A stretch of 64,000 nucleotides of DNA from Escherichia ruysiae. Lineage in GTDB: Bacteria; Pseudomonadota; Gammaproteobacteria; Enterobacterales; Enterobacteriaceae. Under the pieces are notes generated by a model. It was not told the origin of the DNA, did not search any database, and saw only the letters and a program-made list of their open reading frames with translations. Where the stretch lies: positions 4,216,001-4,280,000 of the forward strand of contig NZ_JAVIWS010000001.1 of NCBI RefSeq assembly GCF_031323975.1, written 5' to 3'. Below are positions 1 through 9,743 of this stretch, one piece after another. How positions within the stretch are numbered: the first letter of the stretch is position 1; the number at the start of each line of letters is the position of its first letter. Made by a program: the position numbers and the translations under genes.

Positions 1-242
1 AACTGAATCGCGAACTGCACGATAAATCGCTGCGGTTGAATCTTCATCTGGATCAGGAAGAGTGGAGTGCTCTTCATCATGCTGAAGAAGCATTAGCGAC
101 AGCCGCAGTATGTTTGATGAGCGGGCATCATGATTGCCCGACTGTTATTACCGTCAACGCCGATAAGCTTGAAAATTGTCTGATGAGCTTAACGCTGAGT
201 ATCCAGAGCCTTGAAAAGCACACCATGCTTGCGCAGGCCTGA
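1..242 (+). CDS. bssR: BssR, biofilm regulator (5' end cut off by window)
   Basis: The window opens inside this gene. The reading frame is open from base 3 and ends at a TGA at 240-242, leaving about 79 C-terminal residues of a protein that is about 127 residues in E. coli. The visible part contains LNLHLDQEEWSALHHAEEAL and the Cys-containing stretch around VCLMSGHHDCPTVITV, which I recognise as BssR (YliH). Known role: a small cytoplasmic regulator affecting biofilm formation and indole/AI-2 related signalling; its biochemical mechanism is unclear. No DNA-binding motif is visible in this part. A GC-rich hairpin follows the stop. Confidence 0.9.
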   Translation, partial: LNRELHDKSLRLNLHLDQEEWSALHHAEEALATAAVCLMSGHHDCPTVITVNADKLENCLMSLTLSIQSLEKHTMLAQA

Positions 243-249
243 AAACTAA

Positions 250-270
250 GGGGGAGAAAGCGTCTCCCCC
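250..270 (+). terminator. Hairpin after bssR
   Basis: Perfect 8-bp inverted repeat GGGGGAGA / TCTCCCCC with a 5-base loop directly after bssR. Only two T residues follow at once, with a weaker T tract about 15 bases later, so it may terminate imperfectly. Confidence 0.55.
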
Positions 271-352
271 TTCATGCTTAAGTTTTTGTAAAAATGAATT
301 TGTCATCTCCTCCACTGACTACGCTTTAAGCCAGAGTCAATCCGGAGGCGTT

Positions 353-1468
353 ATGCATCGACAATCCCTTTTCCTTGTGCCCTTTCTCTGTGTTTCTTCC
401 GCTCTCTGGGCGGCTCCCGCGCCGGTAAATGTCGAAGTACTGCAAGACAAACTCGACCATCCGTGGGCGCTGGCCTTTTTACCTGATAATCACGGCATGT
501 TAATCACCCTGCGCGGTGGCGAGTTGCGTCACTGGCAAGCAGGAAAAGGATTATCTGCGCCGCTTGTCGGTGTGCCGGAAGTCTGGGCGCGCGGGCAGGG
601 CGGCCTGCTGGATGTGGCATTAGCGCCTGATTTTGCCCAGTCGCGCCGCATCTGGTTAAGTTATTCCGAAGTTGGCGATGATGGCAAAGCCGGAACTGCC
701 GTGGGGTATGGCCGCTTAAGTGATGATCTCTCAAAAGTGACCGACTTCCGCACTGTCTTTCGCCAGACACCAAAACTTTCTACCGGCAACCATTTTGGCG
801 GGCGGCTGGTCTTCGACGGTAACGGTTATCTTTTTATTGCTCTGGGCGAAAACAATCAGCGTCTGACGGCGCAAGATCTGGATAAATTACAGGGCAAACT
901 GGTGCGTCTGACCGAACAGGGCGAGATCCCGGATGATAATCCCTTTGTAAACGAATCCGGTGCGCGAGCCGGGATCTGGTCTTATGGCATTCGTAACCCG
1001 CAAGGGATGGCGATGAATCCGTGGAGTAATGCGCTGTGGCTGAATGAACATGGCCCGCGCGGTGGTGATGAAATTAATATCCCGCAAAAAGGCAAAAACT
1101 ACGGTTGGCCGCTGGCAACCTGGGGTATTAATTACTCAGGTTTTAAAATACCGGAAGCAAAAGGGGAAATCGTCGCCGGAACCGAGCAACCGGTTTTTTA
1201 CTGGAAAGATTCGCCCGCCGTGAGCGGTATGGCCTTCTATAACAGTGACAAATTCCCCCAGTGGCAGCAAAAATTATTTATTGGCGCGCTGAAAGATAAA
1301 GATGTCATCGTGATGAGCGTCAAAGGCGACAAAGTGACGGAAGATGGCCGCATATTAACGGACAGGGGGCAGCGAATTCGTGACGTTCGCACTGGACCCG
1401 ACGGTTATTTATACGTTCTCACCGACGAGCCCAACGGGGAATTACTCAAAGTTAGCCCACGCAATTAG
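353..1468 (+). CDS. yliI: Soluble aldose sugar dehydrogenase YliI (PQQ-dependent)
   Basis: A 371-residue protein of the GSDH/sorbosone dehydrogenase beta-propeller family. It has an N-terminal signal peptide (hydrophobic [14 protein letters not shown], cleavage probably after ...WAAPA), so it acts in the periplasm. Family motifs visible are [11 protein letters not shown] near the mature N terminus, GNHFGGRL, the catalytic-type [12 protein letters not shown] segment and [11 protein letters not shown]. Known role: PQQ-dependent oxidation of aldose sugars; E. coli does not make PQQ, so activity depends on exogenous cofactor. The ATG is preceded by CCGGAGGCGTT, a good ribosome-binding site. Its stop overlaps the convergent gstB stop by 4 bp. 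Confidence 0.93.
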   Translation: MHRQSLFLVPFLCVSSALWAAPAPVNVEVLQDKLDHPWALAFLPDNHGMLITLRGGELRHWQAGKGLSAPLVGVPEVWARGQGGLLDVALAPDFAQSRRIWLSYSEVGDDGKAGTAVGYGRLSDDLSKVTDFRTVFRQTPKLSTGNHFGGRLVFDGNGYLFIALGENNQRLTAQDLDKLQGKLVRLTEQGEIPDDNPFVNESGARAGIWSYGIRNPQGMAMNPWSNALWLNEHGPRGGDEINIPQKGKNYGWPLATWGINYSGFKIPEAKGEIVAGTEQPVFYWKDSPAVSGMAFYNSDKFPQWQQKLFIGALKDKDVIVMSVKGDKVTEDGRILTDRGQRIRDVRTGPDGYLYVLTDEPNGELLKVSPRN

Positions 1469-2091
1469 CTAACGGGGATCATCACCACTTTGCGCACAGC
1501 GGGGCGTTCGGTGAGTTGCTGATACCAGCGTTGCAGATTCGGACGCGGTGTCCAGGTCAGGCCAACGTTAAACAAATTGTAAATAAACGGTGCGATAGCG
1601 ATATCGCCCACACCAAACTCGTCGCCAGAAAACCATTTTACTTTTGCCAGCTCCGCATCGAGTAGGGCAAACAGGGCATCGCACTCTTTGCAGCTGGCAT
1701 CAATGGCGGCCTGATTACGTTCTTCTGGTGGCGTTCTGACTAATCCCATCAGGATCCCACGATGGGCATTGCTGAGCGTCTGGTTTGCCCAGTCCATCCA
1801 CTTTTCGGCTTCTGCGCGACGTGCCGGTGAGTCGATCCACAGACGTTCTTGCCCGTACTGTGCCGCCAGATAGCGGACAATGGCGTTTGATTCCCAAAGA
1901 ATTAAATCACTTTCGTCATCACGCAACAGCGGCACCAGCCCGTTAGGGTTCATCGCCAGAAAATCGGCGTCATGGTTTACCCCAAACTCACGACCCGCCA
2001 AAATTTGCTCATAAGGCAGTTCCAGTTCTTCGAGCGTCAGCAACACTTTTTTAACGTTGGTTGAATTATTCCGACCCCACAACGTAATCAT
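1465..2091 (-). CDS. gstB: Glutathione S-transferase GstB
   Basis: A 208-residue GST-fold protein. The N-terminal thioredoxin-like domain ([23 protein letters not shown]) carries the glutathione-site element, with the [10 protein letters not shown] motif near residues 66-75; the C-terminal all-helical domain follows ([15 protein letters not shown] ... [12 protein letters not shown]). Known role: cytoplasmic glutathione transferase, reported to act on bromoacetate and related electrophiles. I chose the ATG at 2091, behind GGGGTGAGT, rather than the upstream GTG at 2097, because its spacing from the purine-rich site is better and it gives the usual family length. Convergent with yliI. Confidence 0.93.
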   Translation of the reverse strand: MITLWGRNNSTNVKKVLLTLEELELPYEQILAGREFGVNHDADFLAMNPNGLVPLLRDDESDLILWESNAIVRYLAAQYGQERLWIDSPARRAEAEKWMDWANQTLSNAHRGILMGLVRTPPEERNQAAIDASCKECDALFALLDAELAKVKWFSGDEFGVGDIAIAPFIYNLFNVGLTWTPRPNLQRWYQQLTERPAVRKVVMIPVS

Positions 2092-2337
2092 ACTCACCCC
2101 TTTTCCGACAGGCAGCCACAGGCTGAACAGGACTCCGATGGTGAAGTAAAGTTAACTTTTAAGCAACAGCGAGTAAAAAAATGACGCCAGAAGCAGCGAA
2201 GCGGCAGGATATTGCATAAACTTTAAAAACTTTACCAACTTACGGTTTCTTTAAACTTGTGTGTGCGTTATTAATCACCGAACTTATCATACGGCGATAT
2301 AACGTATTTTTTTTGAATGGATACTCGGGTGGCATTT

Positions 2338-3540
2338 ATGACGCAATACTCCTCTTTCCTTCGTGGTCTTGCAGCGGGTTCTGCATTTTTATTCCTTTTT
2401 GCCCCAACGGCATTCGCGGCAGAACAAACCGTTGAAGCGCCGAGCGTGGATGCGCGTGCATGGATTTTAATGGATTACGCCAGCGGTAAAGTGCTGGCAG
2501 AAGGCAATGCGGATGAGAAACTGGATCCCGCGAGTCTGACTAAAATCATGACCAGCTATGTGGTTGGGCAGGCGCTTAAGGCCGATAAGATCAAACTCAC
2601 CGATATGGTGACGGTCGGTAAAGATGCCTGGGCGACGGGAAACCCGGCACTGCGCGGTTCGTCGGTAATGTTCCTCAAACCGGGCGATCAGGTTTCGGTG
2701 GCGGATTTGAACAAAGGTGTGATTATCCAGTCCGGTAATGACGCCTGTATTGCGTTGGCCGATTACGTTGCCGGGAGTCAGGAGTCATTTATTGGTTTGA
2801 TGAATGGTTATGCCAAAAAACTGGGCCTGACCAACACCACCTTCCAGACGGTGCACGGTCTGGATGCGCCGGGGCAATTCAGTACCGCGCGCGATATGGC
2901 ATTGCTGGGTAAAGCGTTAATCCACGATGTGCCGGAAGAGTACGCTATTCATAAAGAGAAAGAGTTTACCTTTAACAAAATTCGTCAGCCTAACCGTAAT
3001 CGTCTGCTGTGGAGCAGCAATCTGAATGTTGATGGCATGAAGACCGGAACCACGGCAGGTGCGGGATATAATCTGGTTGCTTCGGCTACCCAGGGTGATA
3101 TGCGTTTAATCTCCGTAGTGCTGGGGGCAAAAACTGACCGCATCCGTTTTAATGAGTCTGAGAAATTACTGACCTGGGGCTTTCGCTTTTTTGAAACCGT
3201 GACGCCAATTAAACCTGATGCCACCTTTGTGACTCAGCGCGTCTGGTTCGGTGATAAGAGCGAAGTGAATCTCGGCGCAGGCGAAGGGGGATCAGTGACC
3301 ATCCCACGCGGGCAACTGAAAAACCTGAAAGCGAGTTATACGTTAACGGAACCGCAGCTCACCGCGCCGCTGAAAAAAGGTCAGGTTGTCGGCACCATTG
3401 ATTTCCAGCTTAACGGTAAATCTATTGAACAGCGTCCGCTGATCGTGATGGAAAATGTGGAAGAGGGTGGGTTCTTTGGTCGGATGTGGGACTTCGTGAT
3501 GATGAAATTCCATCAGTGGTTCGGCAGCTGGTTCTCTTAA
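2338..3540 (+). CDS. dacC: D-alanyl-D-alanine carboxypeptidase DacC (PBP6)
   Basis: A 400-residue class C low-molecular-mass penicillin-binding protein. It has a signal peptide with cleavage after AFA (about residue 27). The serine-peptidase motifs are intact: SLTK at 66-69 (nucleophile S66), SGN at 132-134 and KTGT at 235-238. The C-terminal beta domain is followed by an amphipathic helix ([22 protein letters not shown]) that anchors it to the periplasmic face of the inner membrane. Role: trims the terminal D-Ala from peptidoglycan pentapeptides. The start at 2338 gives the usual length; an upstream TTG-type extension of 7 codons is possible but less likely. A hairpin separates it from convergent deoR. 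Confidence 0.96.
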   Translation: MTQYSSFLRGLAAGSAFLFLFAPTAFAAEQTVEAPSVDARAWILMDYASGKVLAEGNADEKLDPASLTKIMTSYVVGQALKADKIKLTDMVTVGKDAWATGNPALRGSSVMFLKPGDQVSVADLNKGVIIQSGNDACIALADYVAGSQESFIGLMNGYAKKLGLTNTTFQTVHGLDAPGQFSTARDMALLGKALIHDVPEEYAIHKEKEFTFNKIRQPNRNRLLWSSNLNVDGMKTGTTAGAGYNLVASATQGDMRLISVVLGAKTDRIRFNESEKLLTWGFRFFETVTPIKPDATFVTQRVWFGDKSEVNLGAGEGGSVTIPRGQLKNLKASYTLTEPQLTAPLKKGQVVGTIDFQLNGKSIEQRPLIVMENVEEGGFFGRMWDFVMMKFHQWFGSWFS

Positions 3541-3550
3541 TCTTCTGATG

Positions 3551-3578
3551 ACCGGATGGCGCGGAAACGTCATCCGGT
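3551..3578. repeat. REP-like hairpin between dacC and deoR
   Basis: Inverted repeat ACCGGATG (3551-3558) / CATCCGGT (3571-3578) in the 47-bp gap between two convergent genes. The sequence resembles a short REP element and could serve both genes as a 3' stabiliser or terminator. Confidence 0.55.
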
Positions 3579-3587
3579 TATGCGTCA

Positions 3588-4346
3588 TTAATACATCAAC
3601 TTAATACGCTGCGCCTGCGCATACTTCACATACTCATCTTCCGGACAACAATCGCTCACCACAATATCAAAGCGTTTCAGCTCGCCCATGCGCGCCGGAC
3701 GTACCTTGCCAAACTTACTGTGGTCGACAACCAGCACGTGCTTTTGTGCCATCGACATCGCCCAGTGTTTTACCGGCAACTCTTCAAGATTAAAACAGGT
3801 TGCGCCTTTACTGGCATGCACGCCAGCTGCGGAATAAAAAGCGATATCCGGGCAAAAATTATTCAGTGTTTGCTGAAAATCAATGGGTTTGAAAATAGCG
3901 TTGCTGGCGTGAAATTCACCACCGCAAAGAAACGCGCGACAATGGGGTTTCTCTTTCAGCGCCAGAAAGGTATTTAGTGAATAACAAATGGCGGTGAAAG
4001 GGATTTCATTATCTATCGCTTCAATAATCCACGGCGTGGTGGTGCCACAGTCAAAAAAGAGGGTCTGATCGGGTTCAACCAGCGTCGCGGCCAGTTTTGC
4101 CGCCCGGCGTTTTTCTTCCACCAGGCGGGATTTTTGATCGCTTAACAGGTAATGGCTGGCACTACGCGGTTCCAGAACAATATAGCCGCCGAGTAGTACG
4201 ACGGGGGCACTGTTGTTATTCAAATCGCGACGAATCGTCATCTCTGAAACCCCAAGCAGGGCGGCGGCATCCTTCAGGTGTAACTTATCGCTGCGTTTTA
4301 ATTCTTGTAGTAACTGCCCGATACGCTCTTCGCGACGTGTTTCCAT
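3588..4346 (-). CDS. deoR: DeoR, deoxyribonucleoside repressor
   Basis: A 252-residue DeoR-family regulator. The N-terminal winged helix-turn-helix lies around residues 22-44 (LHLKDAAALLGVSEMTIRRDL, the signature of the family), and the C-terminal sugar-phosphate-sensing domain contains FFDCGTTTPWI and the GVHASKGATCFN segment. Known role: represses the deo operon and nupG and is induced by deoxyribose-5-phosphate. Full length; encoded opposite dacC with no partner gene downstream. The promoter lies in the 57-bp gap to ybjG, which is on the same strand, so ybjG could read through into deoR. Confidence 0.95.
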   Translation of the reverse strand: METRREERIGQLLQELKRSDKLHLKDAAALLGVSEMTIRRDLNNNSAPVVLLGGYIVLEPRSASHYLLSDQKSRLVEEKRRAAKLAATLVEPDQTLFFDCGTTTPWIIEAIDNEIPFTAICYSLNTFLALKEKPHCRAFLCGGEFHASNAIFKPIDFQQTLNNFCPDIAFYSAAGVHASKGATCFNLEELPVKHWAMSMAQKHVLVVDHSKFGKVRPARMGELKRFDIVVSDCCPEDEYVKYAQAQRIKLMY

Positions 4347-4403
4347 ATTCCCTCTGAATAGTTATTGAAGCGAGCCGCCTGATATTACACTTTTTATCCG
4401 AAA

Positions 4404-5000
4404 TCAGCCACGCACCCAGCCTTTACGTATAGGTAAGGCGAAACAGAAGCGATACCATAATTGCAGCTTCTGGTAGAGCATTGCCCCCACAGCCTGCCAG
4501 ATAATCTGGGCGCTAAGGCAACCAATCATTCCTGCCAACAATCCACCGAGCATGTCCAGCGGCCAGTGAACACCGAGATAAACACGTGACCAGGCAATGA
4601 CCACCGCCAGCGTCATGAGGATTGCGCCTGACCACAGGCGATGCCAGCATAAAAATGCCAGCGCAAAGGTAAATATCACTGTGCCGTGATCGCTTGGGAA
4701 AGAGTCATCCGCCGCATGATGCAGGAAGTTATAGCCGATATGATCAACAAACGGACGGTCGTGCGGAAATAAGTGCCCCATCGTCCAGGAAACAAACAGG
4801 CCGACCGCCAGCGCGATAGCGATTTTTATCACCAGTTGCCGTTGCGCTGTAAACCCCCATAGCCAAAGCACCGTAGCCAGCAGCGGTACTACAGTAATTA
4901 AATCTTTGGCAATAAAAATCGCTAACGAAATCATCCATTCGGATGAGTCTGGCGTCGCGTTAATAAGAGAGAATAATGAGTAATTCAGATTTTCCAGCAT
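4404..5000 (-). CDS. ybjG: Undecaprenyl-diphosphatase YbjG (PAP2 family)
   Basis: A 198-residue integral membrane phosphatase. The PAP2 signature is present in order: HDRP (R82-P83), SFPSDH at 100-105, and SRVYLGVHWPLD with H145 and D149. Several hydrophobic spans surround these motifs, placing the active site on the periplasmic face. Known role: recycles undecaprenyl pyrophosphate to the monophosphate carrier for cell-wall synthesis, redundant with BacA and PgpB; overexpression gives bacitracin resistance. I chose ATG 5000 because GAAAG lies just upstream; a TTG 15 bases earlier would add five residues. Confidence 0.93.
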   Translation of the reverse strand: MLENLNYSLFSLINATPDSSEWMISLAIFIAKDLITVVPLLATVLWLWGFTAQRQLVIKIAIALAVGLFVSWTMGHLFPHDRPFVDHIGYNFLHHAADDSFPSDHGTVIFTFALAFLCWHRLWSGAILMTLAVVIAWSRVYLGVHWPLDMLGGLLAGMIGCLSAQIIWQAVGAMLYQKLQLWYRFCFALPIRKGWVRG

Positions 5001-5283
5001 AACTTTCAGACTCAAAAGGTGATTATTGGGGAGCCATCAGGCAAGTCGATGAGCATAAAGTGCATGTTAAACAGGGTAAAGCGGCATCGTCTTATTTCAC
5101 TTTCGGATTGGTTTACCACAGGGAATAGTAACGCGAAGGAATTAAATAAAGCTTAAAGAAAGAGTAGCTATACTCGGAATAATGTAAGAATGTGCTTAAG
5201 CGTGGTTTCACCTACAAAATTTGCTTTCTCGTTTGCCGCGCTTTTATTAAACTTTGCGCGATTATTATTGGCGAAGAAATTGC

Positions 5284-6516
5284 ATGCAAAATAGATTAGC
5301 TTCCGGTGCCCGGCTTGGACGTCAGGCGTTACTTTTTCCTCTCTGTCTGGTGCTCTACGAATTCTCGACCTATATCGGCAATGATATGATTCAACCCGGT
5401 ATGCTCGCTGTAGTGGAAGAGTATCAGGCGGGTATTGACTGGGTTCCTACTTCGATGACCGCTTACCTGGCGGGCGGGATGTTTTTACAGTGGCTCCTGG
5501 GACCGCTGTCGGATCGTATTGGCCGCCGTCCGGTGATGCTGGCGGGCGTGGTGTGGTTTATCGTCACCTGTCTGGCAATATTGTTGGCGCAAAACATTGA
5601 ACAATTCACGCTATTACGCTTCCTGCAAGGGATAAGCCTTTGTTTCATTGGCGCTGTCGGATACGCCGCGATTCAGGAATCCTTCGAAGAGGCGGTTTGT
5701 ATCAAGATCACCGCGCTGATGGCGAACGTGGCGCTGATTGCTCCGCTACTCGGTCCGCTGGTGGGCGCCGCATGGATTCATGTGCTGCCCTGGGAGGGGA
5801 TGTTTGTCTTGTTTGCCGCATTGGCAGCGATCTCCTTTTTCGGTCTGCAACGCGCTATGCCGGAAACCGCCACGCGTATTGGTGAGAAACTGTCCCTGAA
5901 AGAGCTTGGGCATGACTACAAGCTGGTGCTGAAGAACGGTCGCTTTGTTGCCGGAGCTCTGGCGCTGGGGTTCGTCAGCCTGCCGTTGCTGGCGTGGATC
6001 GCCCAGTCACCAATTATCATTATCACTGGCGAAAAGTTGAGCAGCTATGAATATGGTTTGCTGCAAGTGCCAGTTTTCGGGGCGTTAATTGCGGGTAACT
6101 TGCTGTTAGCGCGTTTGACCTCGCGCCGCACCGTTCGTGCATTGATCATCATGGGCGGCTGGCCGATTATGATTGGCCTGTTAGTCGCCGCTGCCGCAAC
6201 GGTTATCTCATCGCACGCGTATTTATGGATGACCGCCGGGTTAAGTATTTATGCTTTTGGTATTGGCCTGGCGAATGCGGGGCTGGTGCGATTAACCCTG
6301 TTTGCCAGCGATATGAGTAAAGGTACGGTTTCTGCGGCGATGGGGATGTTACAAATGCTGATCTTTACCGTCGGTATCGAAATCAGTAAACATGCCTGGC
6401 TGAACGGGGGCAACGGCCTGTTTAATCTCTTTAACCTTGCCAACGGAATTTTGTGGCTGCTGCTGATGTTTATCTTTTTAAAAGATAAACAAACAGGAAA
6501 TTCAAACGACGGATAA
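5284..6516 (+). CDS. mdfA: Multidrug efflux transporter MdfA (Cmr)
   Basis: A 410-residue MFS drug/H+ antiporter with 12 predicted membrane helices. The functional residues known from K-12 MdfA are present: E26 and D34 in helix 1 ([11 protein letters not shown]) and R112 in helix 4 (LLRFLQG), plus the MFS loop motif [12 protein letters not shown]. Known role: exports chloramphenicol, quaternary cations and other lipophilic compounds and supports alkali tolerance. The start ATGCAAAAT follows GGCGAAGAAATTGC; an upstream in-frame start would add 10 residues. The 283 bp upstream, divergent from ybjG, is AT-rich, and I see no certain operator there. Confidence 0.96.
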   Translation: MQNRLASGARLGRQALLFPLCLVLYEFSTYIGNDMIQPGMLAVVEEYQAGIDWVPTSMTAYLAGGMFLQWLLGPLSDRIGRRPVMLAGVVWFIVTCLAILLAQNIEQFTLLRFLQGISLCFIGAVGYAAIQESFEEAVCIKITALMANVALIAPLLGPLVGAAWIHVLPWEGMFVLFAALAAISFFGLQRAMPETATRIGEKLSLKELGHDYKLVLKNGRFVAGALALGFVSLPLLAWIAQSPIIIITGEKLSSYEYGLLQVPVFGALIAGNLLLARLTSRRTVRALIIMGGWPIMIGLLVAAAATVISSHAYLWMTAGLSIYAFGIGLANAGLVRLTLFASDMSKGTVSAAMGMLQMLIFTVGIEISKHAWLNGGNGLFNLFNLANGILWLLLMFIFLKDKQTGNSNDG

Positions 6517-6556
6517 GAAAATGCCTGGTTGCTTTGCACAATCAGGCATTCATGGA

Positions 6557-6841
6557 TTAATGGTGATGGTCGTCGATTTGATGTTCGATAACCATCCCTT
6601 CGCCTACGCTGGCAAGGTGACGAACATACGGATGTGGGCGGTAAGCCGGCGCTGGAGTAGGCGCCACATAGACAGTTTGCGGTACAGTCGCGACGCTGAC
6701 CGCTTGTGGAACGCTGACTGAATCGGGGACTACCACCACTTTGTATCCGCTCGGCACATCAACGGTGACACTTTGCGCCATTGCCACACCAGTAAAACTC
6801 AACAGAAACGCGCCCAGCAGTACACAATTTTTCATCATCAT
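6557..6841 (-). CDS. ybjH: YbjH, small secreted protein of unknown function
   Basis: A 94-residue protein with a clear signal peptide (MMMKNCVLLGAFLLSFTGVAMA, cleavage before QSV). The mature part is short, proline/valine-rich (VPSGYKVVVVPDSVSVPQAV...) and ends in a histidine cluster (HQIDDHHH) that could bind metal; that is an inference. Function is unknown. Three consecutive ATG codons start the frame after CAGGCGAA; the first is used here. It is followed on the same strand by nothing coding, and is convergent with mdfA. Confidence 0.85.
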   Translation of the reverse strand: MMMKNCVLLGAFLLSFTGVAMAQSVTVDVPSGYKVVVVPDSVSVPQAVSVATVPQTVYVAPTPAPAYRPHPYVRHLASVGEGMVIEHQIDDHHH

Positions 6842-6925
6842 TTCGCCTGAAATAATCCAGAAGGGGAATTTCCGCGAATTATGCATCCTTCATTCAGGCA
6901 TTGTGTTGCCGGGCGTGCTGCCGTT

Positions 6926-7741
6926 TTATTGATTAAATGGCGCTTCGTGCTTAAGAACTTTATCGATCACATCCAGTACGCCTTCACGGTTATTGGAGCC
7001 TGCGCGGTATTTCGCCGCAGCTACGACCGCGTTGCCGGCATTTTCCATCGCAAAGCTAAAGCCAGCCTGGCGCAGCATTTCGATATCGTTACCGCCATCA
7101 CCAAAGACCACCACTTCACTGTCGTCTATTCCCCATAACTTCTGGAGTTGCCGCAGGCCATTGGCTTTATGTACGCCGGGGATAATCAGATCGATGCTAC
7201 CGTTGCCGGTGTGAACCGGCACCATAATATCGCCAATCGAATCATGTAACTCTTTTTGCACTTGCGGAATCAGTTCATCGGAAAGATTCAGGCCAAACTT
7301 AAAGAAGATATCTTCTAAGTTGTCAAAGTTATCGACATATTCCAGACGGTGATAATACATTTCCGCCACCGTTTTCATGGCATCGTCATATTTTTTGAGG
7401 GTATAGGCGCTATTTTTTCCGCAGGCAATAATTTCCACTTCCGGGCGCGTCAGTAAATGTTCCACTACAGTGGTAAATGCATTTTTCGACAGCTTGCCAT
7501 TAAAAACATCTTTGCCTTCGCTCACTACCCAACCGCCGTTTTCTGCCACAAAGGCAATTTCATCGGCAATTTCGGGGAAGAAAGAGATCAACTGATAATA
7601 TTGATTCCCGCTGGCGACCACAAAGCGAATCCCTTGTGCTTTCATTTGCTGATATTGAGCCATAAACCGCTCGCGGTTATAGGTTTTTTGATCGCTTAAG
7701 AAAGTACCATCCATGTCTACCGCAATTAATTTAATGCTCAT
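6926..7741 (-). CDS. ybjI: HAD-superfamily sugar/FMN phosphatase YbjI
   Basis: A 271-residue Cof-type HAD phosphatase. Motif I is DMDGT at 9-13 (nucleophile D9), motif II the VVASGNQYY segment, and motifs III/IV the lysine near IIPGVHKANGLRQL and GDGGNDIEML. A C2 cap domain is inserted in the middle. Known role in K-12: hydrolyses FMN and several sugar phosphates in vitro. Its ATG overlaps the ybjJ stop by one base (TGATG), indicating translational coupling with ybjJ. Confidence 0.93.
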   Translation of the reverse strand: MSIKLIAVDMDGTFLSDQKTYNRERFMAQYQQMKAQGIRFVVASGNQYYQLISFFPEIADEIAFVAENGGWVVSEGKDVFNGKLSKNAFTTVVEHLLTRPEVEIIACGKNSAYTLKKYDDAMKTVAEMYYHRLEYVDNFDNLEDIFFKFGLNLSDELIPQVQKELHDSIGDIMVPVHTGNGSIDLIIPGVHKANGLRQLQKLWGIDDSEVVVFGDGGNDIEMLRQAGFSFAMENAGNAVVAAAKYRAGSNNREGVLDVIDKVLKHEAPFNQ

Positions 7742-8949
7742 CAACTATTCTCCATCGCCGTCTGCGTTTTGGTATCGGGTTTGGCGACGGCCTTCGCGAC
7801 AATAGCCGCGAGAATAACCAGCGCCAGTACAACCAGCATTGCACTACGTAATCCATAATGTTCGCCGAGATAGCCCAGCAGCGGCGGCCCGACGAGGAAA
7901 GCCAGATAACCGGTTGTTGCTACCACGCTGACGCGGGTCGGCGCATCGGGGCCGGTATCACTGGCGGCAGAAATGGTCAGTGGGAAGCCCAGAGAAGCTC
8001 CCAACCCCCAAAGGACAACAGACACCCCCGCGACCCAGGCGCTATCGACAAAAATAATCAGCCCAATACCCAACGCACCCATTAGCGCACTGGCCCGAAC
8101 CACGGCAACGCGACTGTAACGGTCTATGAACCAACCGCCAGTGAAGCGTCCAACGGTCATCCCCAGGGTAAAACCGGCATAAATCAGCGAGCCGGAAGTA
8201 GGGCTAAAACCGTGACCATCAACCATTAATAAGGGTAACCAGTCGTTGGCAGAACCTTCTGCAAACGCCATCGCCAGCACCACGACACCAATCAATAGCA
8301 ACTGGATATCGCGATAAAAAGGTACGCCTTTTTCGCCATGCTGCGTGCCATCGGCGGCATTTTTTCCTGTTCCGTCAGGGATTGCCTGAATGGCGATATA
8401 AATAGGTGCGATGCCGACCAGTGCCGCCAACAAAATATGCACAGTTGCCGGAACGCCAAAGGCCGTCAGCGCCATCCCGACACCAGCACCTGCCAGCGTG
8501 CCCAGGCTATAAAAGCCGTGCATCATCGGCAAAACCGTTTTATTCATTTCTCGCTCAACGGCGGCACCTTCAACGTTTATCGCCACTTCCGCAGAACCAA
8601 AACTGGCTCCAAAGACGCCAAGACCCACGGCAAAGAGCACGGGCGATGTCAGCCAGAGCGCCAGACTTAATATCATCATCCCGATCAACGCGCAGGACAT
8701 CGTGACCAGGATGACATTACGCGTCCCAAAACGTTTCACTAACCACGCCGAGCAGAGAATTCCGCTCATCGAACCGATCGACAAGCCAAAGAGGACACCG
8801 CCCATTTCAGCGATCGAGACAGAAAGAATATCGCGGATAGCAGGCGTACGGGTTGCCCAGGATGCCATTAACAGGCCTGGCAAAAAGAAGAACATAAACA
8901 GCGCCCAGGTTCGGCGTTTCAAGGCATTACGTGAAGAATTTACGGTCAT
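7741..8949 (-). CDS. ybjJ: MFS transporter YbjJ
   Basis: A 402-residue major facilitator protein with about 12 hydrophobic spans. It begins with a charged cytoplasmic N terminus and [27 protein letters not shown]-half loop reads [15 protein letters not shown], an MFS motif-A type sequence. The substrate is not known. It is divergent from rcdA, 83 bp away, and co-transcribed with the phosphatase gene ybjI, which suggests control by the TetR-type regulator RcdA; that is an inference. Confidence 0.9.
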   Translation of the reverse strand: MTVNSSRNALKRRTWALFMFFFLPGLLMASWATRTPAIRDILSVSIAEMGGVLFGLSIGSMSGILCSAWLVKRFGTRNVILVTMSCALIGMMILSLALWLTSPVLFAVGLGVFGASFGSAEVAINVEGAAVEREMNKTVLPMMHGFYSLGTLAGAGVGMALTAFGVPATVHILLAALVGIAPIYIAIQAIPDGTGKNAADGTQHGEKGVPFYRDIQLLLIGVVVLAMAFAEGSANDWLPLLMVDGHGFSPTSGSLIYAGFTLGMTVGRFTGGWFIDRYSRVAVVRASALMGALGIGLIIFVDSAWVAGVSVVLWGLGASLGFPLTISAASDTGPDAPTRVSVVATTGYLAFLVGPPLLGYLGEHYGLRSAMLVVLALVILAAIVAKAVAKPDTKTQTAMENS

Positions 8950-9032
8950 AGATCACGTCAAAAAAAGAAGAGGGAAGACAACATTAGCAAGGTTGTGTAC
9001 ATTTGTACACAATTGCAAAGAGAGGAAATGAC

Positions 9033-9608
9033 ATGCGTCGCGCTAACGATCCGCAACGGCGAGAAAAAATCATCCAGGCCACGCTGGAGGCGGTGAAACT
9101 TTACGGAATACATGCCGTTACACACCGCAAAATCGCTACCCTTGCCGGAGTGCCGTTGGGGTCGATGACCTACTATTTTTCAGGAATTGATGAGCTGCTG
9201 CTGGAGGCGTTCAGCAGTTTTACAGAGATAATGTCTAAGCAATATCAGGCATTTTTTAGTGATGTCAGTGATGCTTCAGGCGCCTGCCAGGCCATAACTG
9301 ACATGATCTACAGCTCGCAGGTTGCAACGCCGGATAACATGGAACTGATGTATCAACTCTACGCATTGGCCAGCCGAAAACCGCTATTAAAAACGGTGAT
9401 GCAAAACTGGATGCAGCGCAGTCAGCAAACGCTCGAACAATGGTTTGAACCCGGAACCGCCCGCGCGCTGGATGCATTTATTGAAGGGATGACACTGCAT
9501 TTTGTCACTGACCGTAAGCCGCTATCGCGCGAGGATATTTTGCAGATGGTGGCGCAATTGGCAGGGCAGGAGATAAAATTCAGGCAACAAAAAACCCACC
9601 AACCTTGA
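9033..9608 (+). CDS. rcdA: RcdA (YbjK), TetR-family regulator
   Basis: A 191-residue TetR-type regulator. The N-terminal helix-turn-helix spans roughly residues 10-55 ([44 protein letters not shown], read here in parts), and the rest is a helical ligand-binding/dimer domain. Known role: activates csgD and other stress and biofilm genes. The start follows GAGAGGAAATGAC. Oddity: as I remember it, K-12 RcdA is 178 residues ending ...MVERVAG, whereas this frame ends ...[18 protein letters not shown], so 13 extra codons run into the RybB terminator on the other strand. Confidence 0.9.
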   Translation: MRRANDPQRREKIIQATLEAVKLYGIHAVTHRKIATLAGVPLGSMTYYFSGIDELLLEAFSSFTEIMSKQYQAFFSDVSDASGACQAITDMIYSSQVATPDNMELMYQLYALASRKPLLKTVMQNWMQRSQQTLEQWFEPGTARALDAFIEGMTLHFVTDRKPLSREDILQMVAQLAGQEIKFRQQKTHQP

Positions 9609-9667
9609 ACCGAAATGGCGGGGTTGATGGGCTCCACAAAATGGGGACATCAAAGAAAAGCAGTGGC
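9589..9667 (-). ncRNA. rybB: RybB small RNA (sigma-E regulon)
   Basis: A 79-nt Hfq-dependent sRNA transcribed leftward. The conserved 5' seed reads GCCACTGCTTTTCTTTGATG from 9667. A terminator stem CCCATCAACC / GGTTGGTGGG with one G-U wobble ends in six U at 9594-9589. Known role: base-pairs through its 5' end with ompC, ompW, ompA, fadL and other outer-membrane protein mRNAs and causes their decay when sigma-E is active. Its 3' end overlaps the last 20 bases of rcdA in antisense. Confidence 0.95.
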
Positions 9668-9672
9668 ACTAA

Positions 9673-9701
9673 TTAAGACTGATGCCCCGAGGAAAAGTTC
9701 T
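9673..9701 (-). promoter_or_regulatory. Sigma-E promoter of rybB
   Basis: On the minus strand AGAACTT (9701-9695), 15-16 bases, then GTCTTAA (9679-9673), ending 6 bases before the RybB 5' end. This fits the sigma-E pattern GAACTT-N16-TCTGA well. Confidence 0.8.
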
Positions 9702-9743
9702 GCGGTTGTGCAAAAAAATTTCATTTTTGGGGCAACTTCAGTT

